From: CAZRXG01 sp964603985
GTDB lineage: Bacteria > Chloroflexota > Anaerolineae > Aggregatilineales > UBA3940
Direction of reading: 5' to 3'
Length of the DNA: 64,000 nucleotides
NCBI GenBank assembly: GCA_964603985.1
Contig: CAZRXG010000012.1
Span: 49,124 to 113,123 of the forward strand
Shown here: positions 1 through 7,884 of the stretch, piece after piece
Position numbering within the stretch: position 1 is the first letter of the stretch
How the letters are laid out: each line of letters opens with the position of its first letter
Program-made: the position numbers and the translations under genes
Notes under the pieces: generated by a model
What the model was told of the DNA's origin: nothing
Databases searched by the model: none
The model's input: only the letters and a program-made list of their open reading frames with translations

Positions 1-1
1 G

Positions 2-556
2 CTGCGCCCGGCTTCAGGCAGTGTGGAGTTCCTTGGTAGACGGATAGATGGTCTACCCCCGCACGTCATTGTAGAGATGGGTATTTCTCACATACCCGAG
101 GGCGCAAGAGTTTTTCCCGACATGACGGTGCGTGAAAACCTAGAGATGGGTGCCTATCCTCACCACGCCTGGGAACAGAGGGAGGAAACGCTTGAGCAGG
201 TCTATCGAGTTTTCCCAATACTAAAGGAAAGGGAGAGGCAGCTAGCCAGAACGTTAAGCGGTGGTGAGCGGCAAATGCTGGCCATAGGTCGGGGCTTAAT
301 GTCACGACCGAAGCTGTGCCTATTGGACGAGCCATCATACGGTTTGGCGCCGCTGTTGGTGGCGGAAATCTTCCGCGTTATACAGGAGCTTCGCGACCAG
401 GGGATTACTATCCTGCTGATCGAGCAAAATGTCCGGCATACCCTGGAGACAGCCGACCGGGCATACGTGCTGGAGAACGGCCGAGTCTGCCTGGTAGGGG
501 CCTGTGACGAACTCCTCGAAAGCGATTACGTGAGGAAAGCCTATCTGGGGTTGTAG
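2..556 (+). CDS. livF: Branched-chain amino-acid ABC transporter ATPase (LivF-like), 5' truncated by window
   Basis: This is the C-terminal part of an ABC ATPase; the reading frame is open from base 2, so the Walker A region lies outside the window. The fragment starts with the LivF-like stretch PASGSVEFLGR, carries the ABC signature LSGGERQ, the Walker B segment LCLLDEP followed by SYGLAP, and the H-loop region near LLIEQNVRHTLE. LivF partners LivG, two LivHM permeases and a periplasmic-type binding protein to import leucine, isoleucine and valine. Its position just upstream of a 2-oxoacid oxidoreductase operon fits import of amino acids whose transamination products feed that enzyme, but this link is inference. 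UrtE (urea) is a close homologue and cannot be excluded from the fragment. Confidence 0.88.
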   Translation: MRPASGSVEFLGRRIDGLPPHVIVEMGISHIPEGARVFPDMTVRENLEMGAYPHHAWEQREETLEQVYRVFPILKERERQLARTLSGGERQMLAIGRGLMSRPKLCLLDEPSYGLAPLLVAEIFRVIQELRDQGITILLIEQNVRHTLETADRAYVLENGRVCLVGACDELLESDYVRKAYLGL

Positions 557-611
557 TCAACCCGTCCAACACGTCACGGGAAAACCAGCCAGTGAAACAA
601 GGAGGTACCCG

Positions 612-1241
612 ATGCCCGACTATGAGGCACTGAGGGCAAGAGTGCAAGAGCTGGCCGAGAGAGATTGGGATGTGGCAGCCATTGAGGCCAGAGTCAAAAA
701 AATGACTGCGGGGGACATTCCCAAAAAGACACTGAACCGGGATGAACTGTTAGCCAACAAGGAGCAAATCCTCGATCGCGTCCAGCGGCGGGCCGAGGAG
801 TACAACTTTTTCACCTGCAATTGTGCCAAGGGCACTGCGCTTGCCTTGCTGGAAGAATTTGGCCTGGGCAATATGGAGATTGTTAAAGCCCTGTCCCCGT
901 TTCCCGGTTTCGGCGGGACCGGCTGGATGTGTGGGGGCGTAACCGGGAGTCTGATTGCCCTGGGGCTTTATTTTGGCAGTGATGACGTGCAGGATCACGA
1001 CGCTACCGGGACAACGATAATGGCTGCCCGGAAGTTTATGCCCCGCTTCGAAGAGGAAGTAGGCGCTGTCGTGTGCCCCAAGCTCCACGAAGACGTGGTA
1101 TTTGGACGTTACATGGACCCCGCAGCCAGCCCAGAGAATATGGCGGCTTTCGCTGAGGCGCAAGGTTTTGAAAAGTGCGGCCTCCTGCCGGGGATTGGGG
1201 CCAGACTCGCCGCAGAGATCATCATCGAAGGCCTGGCCTGA
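612..1241 (+). CDS. C_GCAxxG_C_C family redox-type protein
   Basis: A 209-residue soluble protein. Around residue 68 it has NCAKGTALALLEEFG, the degenerate Cys-Ala-x-x-G core typical of the C_GCAxxG_C_C family, followed by WMCGGVTGSLIALGLYFG and two later cysteines (VVCPKLHEDV, FEKCGLLPG) in the spacing usual for the family. Members are thought to bind a metal or iron-sulfur centre, but no reaction is established. The start is well supported by AAGGAGGT at 600-607. It sits 55 bases after livF and 440 bases before the kor-hdr-etf operon, so it may belong to the transporter transcript. The N-terminal 60 residues are helical and lysine/glutamate-rich without recognised motif. Confidence 0.7.
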   Translation: MPDYEALRARVQELAERDWDVAAIEARVKKMTAGDIPKKTLNRDELLANKEQILDRVQRRAEEYNFFTCNCAKGTALALLEEFGLGNMEIVKALSPFPGFGGTGWMCGGVTGSLIALGLYFGSDDVQDHDATGTTIMAARKFMPRFEEEVGAVVCPKLHEDVVFGRYMDPAASPENMAAFAEAQGFEKCGLLPGIGARLAAEIIIEGLA

Positions 1242-1382
1242 CCGGTATCTAAACCCGCCTGCCCCGCGTTTCGGGTCGGCGTCCGATCACGAGTTTGGTT
1301 TGAAGCCACGCGGTTGAGGGTGGGAGTGCTAAACTTAAGGCATAAACCCACCCGAATGTGACAGGTTGGACTATATCAGCTT

Positions 1383-1417
1383 CCTGAGGCCACGATGATA
1401 GACTTCGTGGCCTCAGG
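1383..1417. terminator. Strong hairpin, possible terminator of the upstream unit
   Basis: The arms CCTGAGGCCACGA (1383-1395) and TCGTGGCCTCAGG (1405-1417) are a perfect 13-bp inverted repeat with a 9-base loop. No immediate T-run follows on the plus strand (a CTCTTTT stretch comes about 8 bases later), so factor-independent termination is plausible but not certain. Confidence 0.45.
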
Positions 1418-1510
1418 TGATTCACCTCTTTTCCCCGCCCGCCATTTCCAGGTAGTGCCTGTTCAACCGAACGAGTATCAGTGTTACAGTCTGCTAAAGG
1501 CGCTCGCTTT

Positions 1511-1559
1511 GTGACATTAATCACTACCCTCCGTCCACAAGTTTCCCTTATGCTATAGA
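1511..1559 (+). promoter_or_regulatory. CRP/FNR-like dyad and extended -10 promoter for the kor operon
   Basis: GTGA (1511-1514), six bases, TCAC (1521-1524) form the half-site arrangement of CRP/FNR-family operators, preceded by TT as in TTGTGA. About 30 bases further on is TGCTATAGA (1551-1559), an extended -10 element. With transcription starting near 1566 the dyad would be centred near -48, compatible with an activator. No good -35 hexamer is present, also typical of activator-dependent promoters. No CRP/FNR gene is in the window, so the regulator is unknown. Confidence 0.35.
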
Positions 1560-1680
1560 TGCAAGAGCCCGGTCATCGCAATCTGCACCCACCGGCCCGG
1601 CGATAACAGTAATGCTTGCCGGAAACATCCGGATCGTCATCACCAGGCGCTTGCAGTTGCAATCCCAAGGAGTATGCGCG

Positions 1681-1950
1681 ATGAAGGTCTATGGACGCAC
1701 ACCGCTGGACGTTGACCAGGCCAGAATCCCAACAGGTCAGGTTTACATTATCCCCGAACGCTGTAAAGGCTGCGCGATCTGTGTCCAGTTTTGCCCCCAA
1801 CAGGTTCTCCAGGTCTCCGATCTGACCAATGCCAAAGGCTACCACTACCCGGAGATCGCTCCTGGAAAGGAAGATGCCTGCATTCACTGTGAATTCTGCA
1901 CCATGATCTGCCCCGAATTCGCCATCTTTACACTTGAGGCAGAGCAATGA
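1681..1950 (+). CDS. korD: 2-oxoacid:ferredoxin oxidoreductase delta subunit (2x[4Fe-4S] ferredoxin)
   Basis: An 89-residue ferredoxin with two clusters: CKGCAICVQFCPQQV and CIHCEFCTMICPEFAI. It would carry electrons from the thiamine-diphosphate catalytic subunits to free ferredoxin. An upstream in-frame extension exists to 1612 but the ATG at 1681 follows AAGGAG (1667-1672) with 8-base spacing and is clearly the start. The stop overlaps the start of the alpha subunit by four bases (ATGA), so the genes are translationally coupled. The order D-A-B-C is the one usual for 2-oxoglutarate (Kor/Oor) enzymes; branched-chain 2-oxoacid (Vor) activity cannot be excluded from sequence alone. Confidence 0.88.
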   Translation: MKVYGRTPLDVDQARIPTGQVYIIPERCKGCAICVQFCPQQVLQVSDLTNAKGYHYPEIAPGKEDACIHCEFCTMICPEFAIFTLEAEQ

Positions 1951-3104
1951 CGGGGCGAAGCGTGCTAACCGGAAAACACTTCATGAGCGGCGACCACGCC
2001 TGCGCCGAGGGCGCGCTCGCAGCCGGGTGCCGATTTTTTGGCGGCTATCCCATCACACCATCCACCGAGATCGCAGAGCGTCTGGCACGCCGTCTCCCTG
2101 AGGTAGGCGGCGTCTTCATTCAAATGGAAGACGAGCTGGGCAGCATAGCCACCATCATCGGCGCATCGGCGGCAGGAACCCGTTCGATGACTGCGACCTC
2201 CGGGCCCGGTTTAAGCCTGATGCTGGAAAACCTGGGGCTGGCCGTCATGATGGAGATCCCCTGTATCGTGGTGGACATGCAGCGCGGGTCGCCATCCACC
2301 GGGCTGCCGACGATGGCCGGACAGTCCGATGTGATGCAGGCCCGCTGGGGATCTCACGGTGATTACGGCATTGTGGCCTATTCGCCCTGGTCACCGCAGG
2401 AGATCTTCGATCTGACGATCCTGTCCTTCAACACCGCCGATCGCTACCGCGTCCCGGTGATCCTGCTGGCCGACGAAGTGACCGGACACATGGTCGAACG
2501 CGTGGTTATTCCGTCTGAAGATCAGATCGAGCGCTGGGAACGGAAACGCCCACAACCTTCGCAGCACGGGCAGTGCAAGCCATTTCTGGCGGACGAGGAC
2601 GATCTGGTGCCACCCATCGCCCACGCGGGGGAAGGACACCGCGTGCATTTCACCGGGCTGACACACGACGAGCGCGGCTATCCCGACATGACGGCTGAAA
2701 CACACCACCGGCTGGTCACCCGGCTGGTGGAAAAGATTCACCGCAACGCCGACCACATCATTCGCACGGAAGCCTACCACCTGGACGATGCGCGGATTGT
2801 TGTCATCTCATATGGCTGTACGGCACGTTCCGCGCATCGTGCTGTGCGTACGGCCCGCAAACAGGGCATCCCGGTGGGCCTCCTCCGGCTGATCTCGATC
2901 TGGCCGTTCCCTGAGAAGCTGATCGCCGAATTGGCCGGGCAGGTAGACACATTCATCGTTGCCGAAATGAACCTGGGCCAGATCAGCGGCGAGGTAGAAC
3001 GGGTTGCCAGGCAGCCGGTCAGAGGCGTCTTTCACGCCGGGGGTGAGATGATACCGCCCGAACCCATTTTTGAGGCCATCCAGGAGGTGGCAAGCGGTGG
3101 CTGA
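1947..3104 (+). CDS. korA: 2-oxoacid:ferredoxin oxidoreductase alpha subunit
   Basis: A 385-residue protein with the Kor/Vor alpha architecture: the pyrimidine-binding domain starts with GDHACAEGALAAGCRFFGGYPITPSTEI and continues through MEDELGSIATIIGASAAG and TATSGPGLSLMLENLG (cofactor pocket), then a transketolase C-terminal-like domain (residues about 270-385, with EMNLGQISGEVERV). It catalyses, with the beta subunit, CoA- and ferredoxin-dependent oxidative decarboxylation of a 2-oxoacid to acyl-CoA. The gamma domain is a separate gene downstream, as in four-subunit enzymes. It overlaps korD by 4 bases and korB by 8. The substrate (2-oxoglutarate versus branched-chain) is not fixed by visible residues. 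Confidence 0.9.
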   Translation: MTGRSVLTGKHFMSGDHACAEGALAAGCRFFGGYPITPSTEIAERLARRLPEVGGVFIQMEDELGSIATIIGASAAGTRSMTATSGPGLSLMLENLGLAVMMEIPCIVVDMQRGSPSTGLPTMAGQSDVMQARWGSHGDYGIVAYSPWSPQEIFDLTILSFNTADRYRVPVILLADEVTGHMVERVVIPSEDQIERWERKRPQPSQHGQCKPFLADEDDLVPPIAHAGEGHRVHFTGLTHDERGYPDMTAETHHRLVTRLVEKIHRNADHIIRTEAYHLDDARIVVISYGCTARSAHRAVRTARKQGIPVGLLRLISIWPFPEKLIAELAGQVDTFIVAEMNLGQISGEVERVARQPVRGVFHAGGEMIPPEPIFEAIQEVASGG

Positions 3105-3918
3105 AGCACAAATTGCCGACAAACATCCACTGGACGACATCATCCGATCCGACCGCATGCCCCATATCTGGTGTCCGGGCTGCGGGATCGGCATCGCCAT
3201 GCGGTGCTACGCCCATGCCATCCTGGAATCCGGCATCCCTGTCGAGCAGCACGTGGTGGTGTCCGGCATCGGCTGCACGGGGCGCGTGGCGGGTTACATG
3301 AATATCGATTCCTATCACACCACGCATGGGCGCGCGATCCCCTTTGCCATCGGACTTAAGCTGGCAAACCCCGATCTGGCGGTCGTCGTCTTCAGCGGTG
3401 ACGGCGATCTGGTCGCCATCGGAGGCAATCACCTGATTCACGCCGCCCGCCGGAACATCGACATCAAAGTCCTGTGTGTGAACAACTTCAACTACGGCAT
3501 GACGGGGGGGCAGTTCGGCCCGACGACGCCGACCGGCGCACGCGCCACCACTGCCCCGTATGGCAACCCCGAGCTGCCGTTTAACCTGCCCTATCTGTTG
3601 GGGGCAGCCGGGGCCAATTACGTGTCGCGCTGGACGACGCTGCACGTGCGGCAGTTAAAGCGGGACATTCTCTACGCTTTTGGCAAATCAGGTTTCGCGT
3701 TCATTGAAATCCTCTCGCCCTGTCCGGTTGGGTTTGGCAAGTCCAACGGCATCGAAGATGGCCTTGAAGAGATGGAGTTGTATCGTGATCGATGTGTGAT
3801 GAATGGCCGAGCGTCGTTGGAGAAGGCAGGGATTGACCTACGTGAAGAGCGTCCCATCTACATTGGCAACTTCGTAAATCGCGATCAGCCACCCTATACA
3901 CCGATCTACCTGGAGTAA
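3097..3918 (+). CDS. korB: 2-oxoacid:ferredoxin oxidoreductase beta subunit (TPP-binding)
   Basis: A 273-residue thiamine-diphosphate subunit. Visible features are WCPGCGIGI near the N-terminus (cluster cysteines), a further Cys in SGIGCTGRV, the TPP/Mg motif GDGDLVAIGGNH, and NNFNYGMTGGQFGPTTPTGARATT, all standard for KorB/VorB. Chosen start is GTG at 3097: AGGAGG (3082-3087) lies nine bases upstream and the overlap with korA is 8 bases; a TTG further up would put the ribosome binding site inside the gene. It forms the active heterodimer with the alpha subunit. Confidence 0.9.
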   Translation: MAEAQIADKHPLDDIIRSDRMPHIWCPGCGIGIAMRCYAHAILESGIPVEQHVVVSGIGCTGRVAGYMNIDSYHTTHGRAIPFAIGLKLANPDLAVVVFSGDGDLVAIGGNHLIHAARRNIDIKVLCVNNFNYGMTGGQFGPTTPTGARATTAPYGNPELPFNLPYLLGAAGANYVSRWTTLHVRQLKRDILYAFGKSGFAFIEILSPCPVGFGKSNGIEDGLEEMELYRDRCVMNGRASLEKAGIDLREERPIYIGNFVNRDQPPYTPIYLE

Positions 3919-3923
3919 CATGT

Positions 3924-4478
3924 ATGCGGAAGGAAATACGTATTGCAGGATTTGGCGGCCAGGGAGTCGTCCTGGCCGGCTATGTCCTGGGCAAAGCACT
4001 GACCCTGTACGACGAGCTGGAGGCCGTCATGACACAGGCTTACGGGCCGGAAGCCCGGGGCGGTGCATCCAGCGCGAACATCGTGATCTCGGATGAAACC
4101 ATCGACTACCCTTTTGTCCAGCACCCCGACGTGCTTGTGGCGCTGTCACAGGAGGCTTACACCCGATTCCGGCCCAGCATCAAGCCAACTGCCACCCTCA
4201 TCATCGACGCCGACCTGGTGGAGCCTCTCCCCAACGATACCCCCCATCGCGTCCCGGCCACCCGCCTGGCCGAGGAACTGGGACGGCGGATCGTGGCCAA
4301 CGTCGTCATGCTGGGCGGCTTCACGGCGGTGACCGGGCTGGTCAGCCGTGAGGCGATGGAGAAGGCGATTGAGACCTCCGTAAAACCCGGAACGGTCTCC
4401 CTGAACCTCCTGGCATTTGCATCCGGTTTCGACTCCGCCCTTGCTCATATGACCGCACCTGAGGAAGGCGTGGCATGA
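3924..4478 (+). CDS. korC: 2-oxoacid:ferredoxin oxidoreductase gamma subunit
   Basis: A 184-residue protein of the POR/KOR gamma family: it begins RIAGFGGQGVVLAGYVLGKA, followed by TQAYGPEARGGASSANIVIS and DVLVALSQEAYTRF, the conserved core that binds CoA. It completes the D-A-B-C set. It starts five bases after korB and overlaps the following HdrA-type gene by four bases (ATGA), so the oxidoreductase and the Hdr/ETF genes are one translationally coupled operon. Confidence 0.9.
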   Translation: MRKEIRIAGFGGQGVVLAGYVLGKALTLYDELEAVMTQAYGPEARGGASSANIVISDETIDYPFVQHPDVLVALSQEAYTRFRPSIKPTATLIIDADLVEPLPNDTPHRVPATRLAEELGRRIVANVVMLGGFTAVTGLVSREAMEKAIETSVKPGTVSLNLLAFASGFDSALAHMTAPEEGVA

Positions 4479-7400
4479 GCGATTCGGTCCTCGTGATCGG
4501 CGGCGGGATTGCCGGGATTCAGGCGTCGCTGGATCTGGCCGGAGCCGGGGCGCGCGTCGCCTTGGTCGAGCGCGAGGCGACCATCGGGGGCGCTATGGCC
4601 GTGCTGGATAAAAACTTCCCCACGCTGGACTGCTCGATCTGCATCGAAGCCCCCAAGATGTCCGAAGTTGACCTGCACCCCAACATCGAGATCCTGTCGC
4701 TGGCCGAGGTGGAGCGGATCACAGGGGAACCCGGAAACTTCAAGGCACACATCCGCCGGAAAGCCCGCTTTGTGACGGACGAGTGCACCCGCTGCGGGGA
4801 ATGCGCCAATGTCTGCCCGGTGATCCTTCCCAACGAATACGACTCGGGCATGGCCACGCGCCGCGCGATTTACACGCCCATCCCCCAGTCGGCCCCCGGC
4901 GCTTACGTGATCGACATCGAACACTGCCTCAACAATCCGCCCAATTACCTGCCCTGCAATCACTGCTACGAAGCCTGCCCGCCTAAAGCCATCGACTTCC
5001 TGATGCCGCGCGAGCGTCACCTGACACGGCGGGTGGGGTCGGTCATCGTGGCCGCCGGTTACGACATGATCGACCCGCGGCGGTTGAAAGAATACGGCTA
5101 CGGCACACATCCCGATATTCTTACCGCGCTGGAGTTTGAGCGGCTGATCAACTCAGCCGGGCCGACCGGCGGTGAGATCGTCCGGCCTTCGGACGGCAGA
5201 CACCCGGAGAACGTCCTGTTCGTGCTGTGTGTAGGCTCGCGGGATCGACGTTTTTATCGGTACTGCTCGCGCTTCTGCTGCATGTATTCCATCAAGCACG
5301 CCTACCAGGCCGTCGATCACGGTGTCGAGGATGTCACCGTGCTCTACATGGATATTCGCGCTTACGGCAAGGGCTTCGATGGGTTCTGGACACGCACCAG
5401 AGAAGCCGGAGCGCGATTCGTGCGCGGGCGACCGGCACACATTCAGCCCGATGGCGAGCGTATAGCCGTCATTTACGAGGACACCGAACGGGCTGCCCGC
5501 GTCGAAGAAGCCTACGACATGGTCGTCCTGGCCAACGCCGTCACGCCGCCGGATGGCCTGGAAAAGCTGGCCGAAGGGTTGGACATCGAGCTGGACGAAG
5601 ACGGTTTTATCAAGGCGCTCGAAACCCGGGGTGGGCTGGTCATGACCACACGCCCCGGCGTCTACGCGGCAGGCTGTGCCACCGGGCCAAAAGACATCCC
5701 TGACAGCGTATCCGAAGGCAGCGGTGCGGCAGCCCTGGCCCTGGGCCATCTGTCCAGACGCCACTGGCCTGAGCCACCTGAAATCAAGCCGATGGAGGGC
5801 ATTGATACCCCGCGCGTTGGCGTCTTCGTCTGCCACTGTGGGAGCAACATCGCCGGTGTGGTGGACGTAGAAGCAGTGGTAGAGTTCGCCAGGACGCTGC
5901 CGGACGTGGTCTATGCCTCGGATCAGATGTTCTCGTGCGCAGGCAACACCCAGCAGGAAATCGAGGAAGCGATCAGACGCGAAAAAGTCACCCGTGTGGT
6001 GATCGCAGCGTGTTCGCCCAAGACCCACGAAACGATCTTTCGCGGCGTTCTGGAGCGCGCCGGGCTGAATCCGTATCTGCTGGTCATGTCCAATATCCGC
6101 AATATGGACTCGTGGGTGCACAAGTTCGAGAAGGAGGCGGCCACCGTCAAAGCCATGGACATGGTCGCCATGGCCAGCGAGAAAGCCCGGCTGCTCGTCC
6201 CCCTGGAAGCCCGCCGCCTGCCGCTCACCCAGAGCGCCCTGGTGATCGGCGGGGGCATCGCCGGGATGACAGCCGCCGCCGCGCTCGCCCGCCAGGGGAT
6301 TGAGACACACCTGGTCGAGAAAAACGATCACCTGGGTGGGCTGCTTACCCAACTGGATCACATCGCACCGGCCAGCCTGAAGGCGGGCGATCTCCTGGCA
6401 GCGAAGGCGCGCGATCTCGAACAGACCGGCGTCAACGTCCACCTGAACACCGAGGTTGAGACTATCGGCGGGGTGGTCGGCAGCTTCCACGCCCGCCTGG
6501 ATGACGGCACGGACATCGACGTTGGCGCGATTGTGATGGCGACCGGCTCCGTCCCCTACCAGCCTGCCGAGTTTAATTACGGCACCGACCCGCGCGTGAT
6601 CACCAATCTGGAACTGGAGGCCGTGCTGTCAAACGGTCAGGTTGACGCCGAGCGGATCACCTTCATCTCGTGCGTGGGTTCCCGGCAGGGGAACGCGGGC
6701 TGCTCGCGTTACTGCTGCACGTCGATGATCGCCCAGGCGCTGCGCCTGCGGGAGATGGGTAAAAAGGTGCGCGTGCTGAGCAAAGACATTCGCACCTACA
6801 GCCGCCAGGCGGAGGAACTCTACGAGCGGGCCATGCGGGCCGGGGTGCAGTTTTTCCGCTACGACGACGACCGCGCCCCGCAGGAGGTCATCGCAGTAGA
6901 AGACGGTCACGTAGGAGTCTACGATCACTACCTGGGAACCGCCGTACGGATCCCAACCGATCTGCTGGTGCTGGTGGTTGGGCTGAAACCGGTTGAAGAC
7001 AACCTGTCAGAGCAACTCAAGCTATCCCACAGCGAAGATGGCTTCCTGATGGAGCTCCATCCCAAGCTGGGCCCAGCCGAAACCGCCACACAGGGCATCT
7101 ACCTGGCCGGGACGGCACAGGGAGCCAAGGACGTTCGGGAATCGATGGCACAGGCGCTCGCCGCTGCGGGTAAGGCTGGCGCGCTTCTCTCTCGCGGTGA
7201 GATCAAGAAGGAGCCTCTGACGGCCCAGGTCGACCTCGATCTATGCATCGGCTGTATGCGCTGCGTCAAGGTGTGCCCATTCGGGGCGATAGAACCCACC
7301 GGCCCGGTGAAAGAAGGTAGGGTGCGGATCATCGAAGCGGCCTGCATGGGCTGCGGCACCTGCGCGGCGGAGTGCAACTTCGACGCCATCGACATGCCCC

Positions 7401-7882
7401 ACTTCACCAAAGACCAAATCCTGGCACAAGTCGACGCCGCACTGGCCGACCACCCTGAAGAAAAGTGCCTCGTCTTCACCTGTAACTGGTGCTCCTATGC
7501 CGGAGCCGACTTGGCTGGCATCGAGAAACGCCAGTACCCGACCTCGGCGCGCATCATCCGCACGATGTGCTCGGCCCGCTTCGAGGAAGACTTCGTTGCC
7601 CACGCCTTTGAAAAGGGAGCCGGGGCGGTGTTGATCACGGGCTGCCGCCTGACCGACAGCGGGTCCGACTGCCATTACAACTATGCCAACGAGCAAACCT
7701 GGAAGCGATTCAAACACTGGCAGCGCAAGTACACGCGCAAGGGGATCGAGCCTGAGCGGCTGCAATTGCAGTGGGTCTCGGCAGCCGAAGGCAAGGAGTT
7801 TGCCGAGAAGATCGCGGAGATGGATGAAGTCGTCCGGCGCTACGCCCGGCAGCCAGAACAACCAGAGCCAACCGGAGATTGA
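4475..7882 (+). CDS. hdrA: Giant HdrA-type flavoprotein: QmoA-like + HdrA/QmoB-like halves with C-terminal MvhD domain
   Basis: An 1135-residue fused flavoprotein. Residues 1-440: FAD-binding GGGIAGIQASLDLAGAG, cysteine-rich LDCSICIEAPKM, ferredoxin-like CTRCGECANVCP (about 103) and CNHCYEACPPKA (about 163); this resembles QmoA or an HdrA half. Residue 447 onwards reads like a canonical HdrA N-terminus (RVGVFVCHCGSNIAGVVDV), then a second FAD domain (LVIGGGIAGMTAA, about 588), CSRYCCTSM, two [4Fe-4S] motifs (CIGCMRCVKVCP, about 923; CMGCGTCAAECN, about 955) and an MvhD-like domain from about 995 (FTCNWCSYAGAD). HdrA + MvhD is the plan of QmoB, so the protein looks like a QmoA-QmoB fusion. HdrA proteins split electron pairs between ferredoxin and other carriers. 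The neighbours suggest exchange between ferredoxin (Kor), the HdrD-like protein and ETF; this is inferred. Confidence 0.85.
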   Translation: MSDSVLVIGGGIAGIQASLDLAGAGARVALVEREATIGGAMAVLDKNFPTLDCSICIEAPKMSEVDLHPNIEILSLAEVERITGEPGNFKAHIRRKARFVTDECTRCGECANVCPVILPNEYDSGMATRRAIYTPIPQSAPGAYVIDIEHCLNNPPNYLPCNHCYEACPPKAIDFLMPRERHLTRRVGSVIVAAGYDMIDPRRLKEYGYGTHPDILTALEFERLINSAGPTGGEIVRPSDGRHPENVLFVLCVGSRDRRFYRYCSRFCCMYSIKHAYQAVDHGVEDVTVLYMDIRAYGKGFDGFWTRTREAGARFVRGRPAHIQPDGERIAVIYEDTERAARVEEAYDMVVLANAVTPPDGLEKLAEGLDIELDEDGFIKALETRGGLVMTTRPGVYAAGCATGPKDIPDSVSEGSGAAALALGHLSRRHWPEPPEIKPMEGIDTPRVGVFVCHCGSNIAGVVDVEAVVEFARTLPDVVYASDQMFSCAGNTQQEIEEAIRREKVTRVVIAACSPKTHETIFRGVLERAGLNPYLLVMSNIRNMDSWVHKFEKEAATVKAMDMVAMASEKARLLVPLEARRLPLTQSALVIGGGIAGMTAAAALARQGIETHLVEKNDHLGGLLTQLDHIAPASLKAGDLLAAKARDLEQTGVNVHLNTEVETIGGVVGSFHARLDDGTDIDVGAIVMATGSVPYQPAEFNYGTDPRVITNLELEAVLSNGQVDAERITFISCVGSRQGNAGCSRYCCTSMIAQALRLREMGKKVRVLSKDIRTYSRQAEELYERAMRAGVQFFRYDDDRAPQEVIAVEDGHVGVYDHYLGTAVRIPTDLLVLVVGLKPVEDNLSEQLKLSHSEDGFLMELHPKLGPAETATQGIYLAGTAQGAKDVRESMAQALAAAGKAGALLSRGEIKKEPLTAQVDLDLCIGCMRCVKVCPFGAIEPTGPVKEGRVRIIEAACMGCGTCAAECNFDAIDMPHFTKDQILAQVDAALADHPEEKCLVFTCNWCSYAGADLAGIEKRQYPTSARIIRTMCSARFEEDFVAHAFEKGAGAVLITGCRLTDSGSDCHYNYANEQTWKRFKHWQRKYTRKGIEPERLQLQWVSAAEGKEFAEKIAEMDEVVRRYARQPEQPEPTGD

Positions 7883-7884
7883 AC

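Larger units (their letters stand above)
1242..1680. other. Non-coding region before the kor-hdr-etf operon
   Basis: This 439-base gap has no convincing gene. It contains a perfect 13-bp hairpin (1383-1417), a GTGA-N6-TCAC dyad (1511-1524), an extended -10-like sequence (1551-1559) and the ribosome binding site of korD (AAGGAG, 1667-1672). It is best read as the terminator/leader of the upstream unit plus the regulated promoter of the downstream operon. Confidence 0.6.

Noticed and set aside
3070..3096. TTG start for korB at 3070
   Set aside because: AGGAGG at 3082-3087 fits GTG 3097 only.
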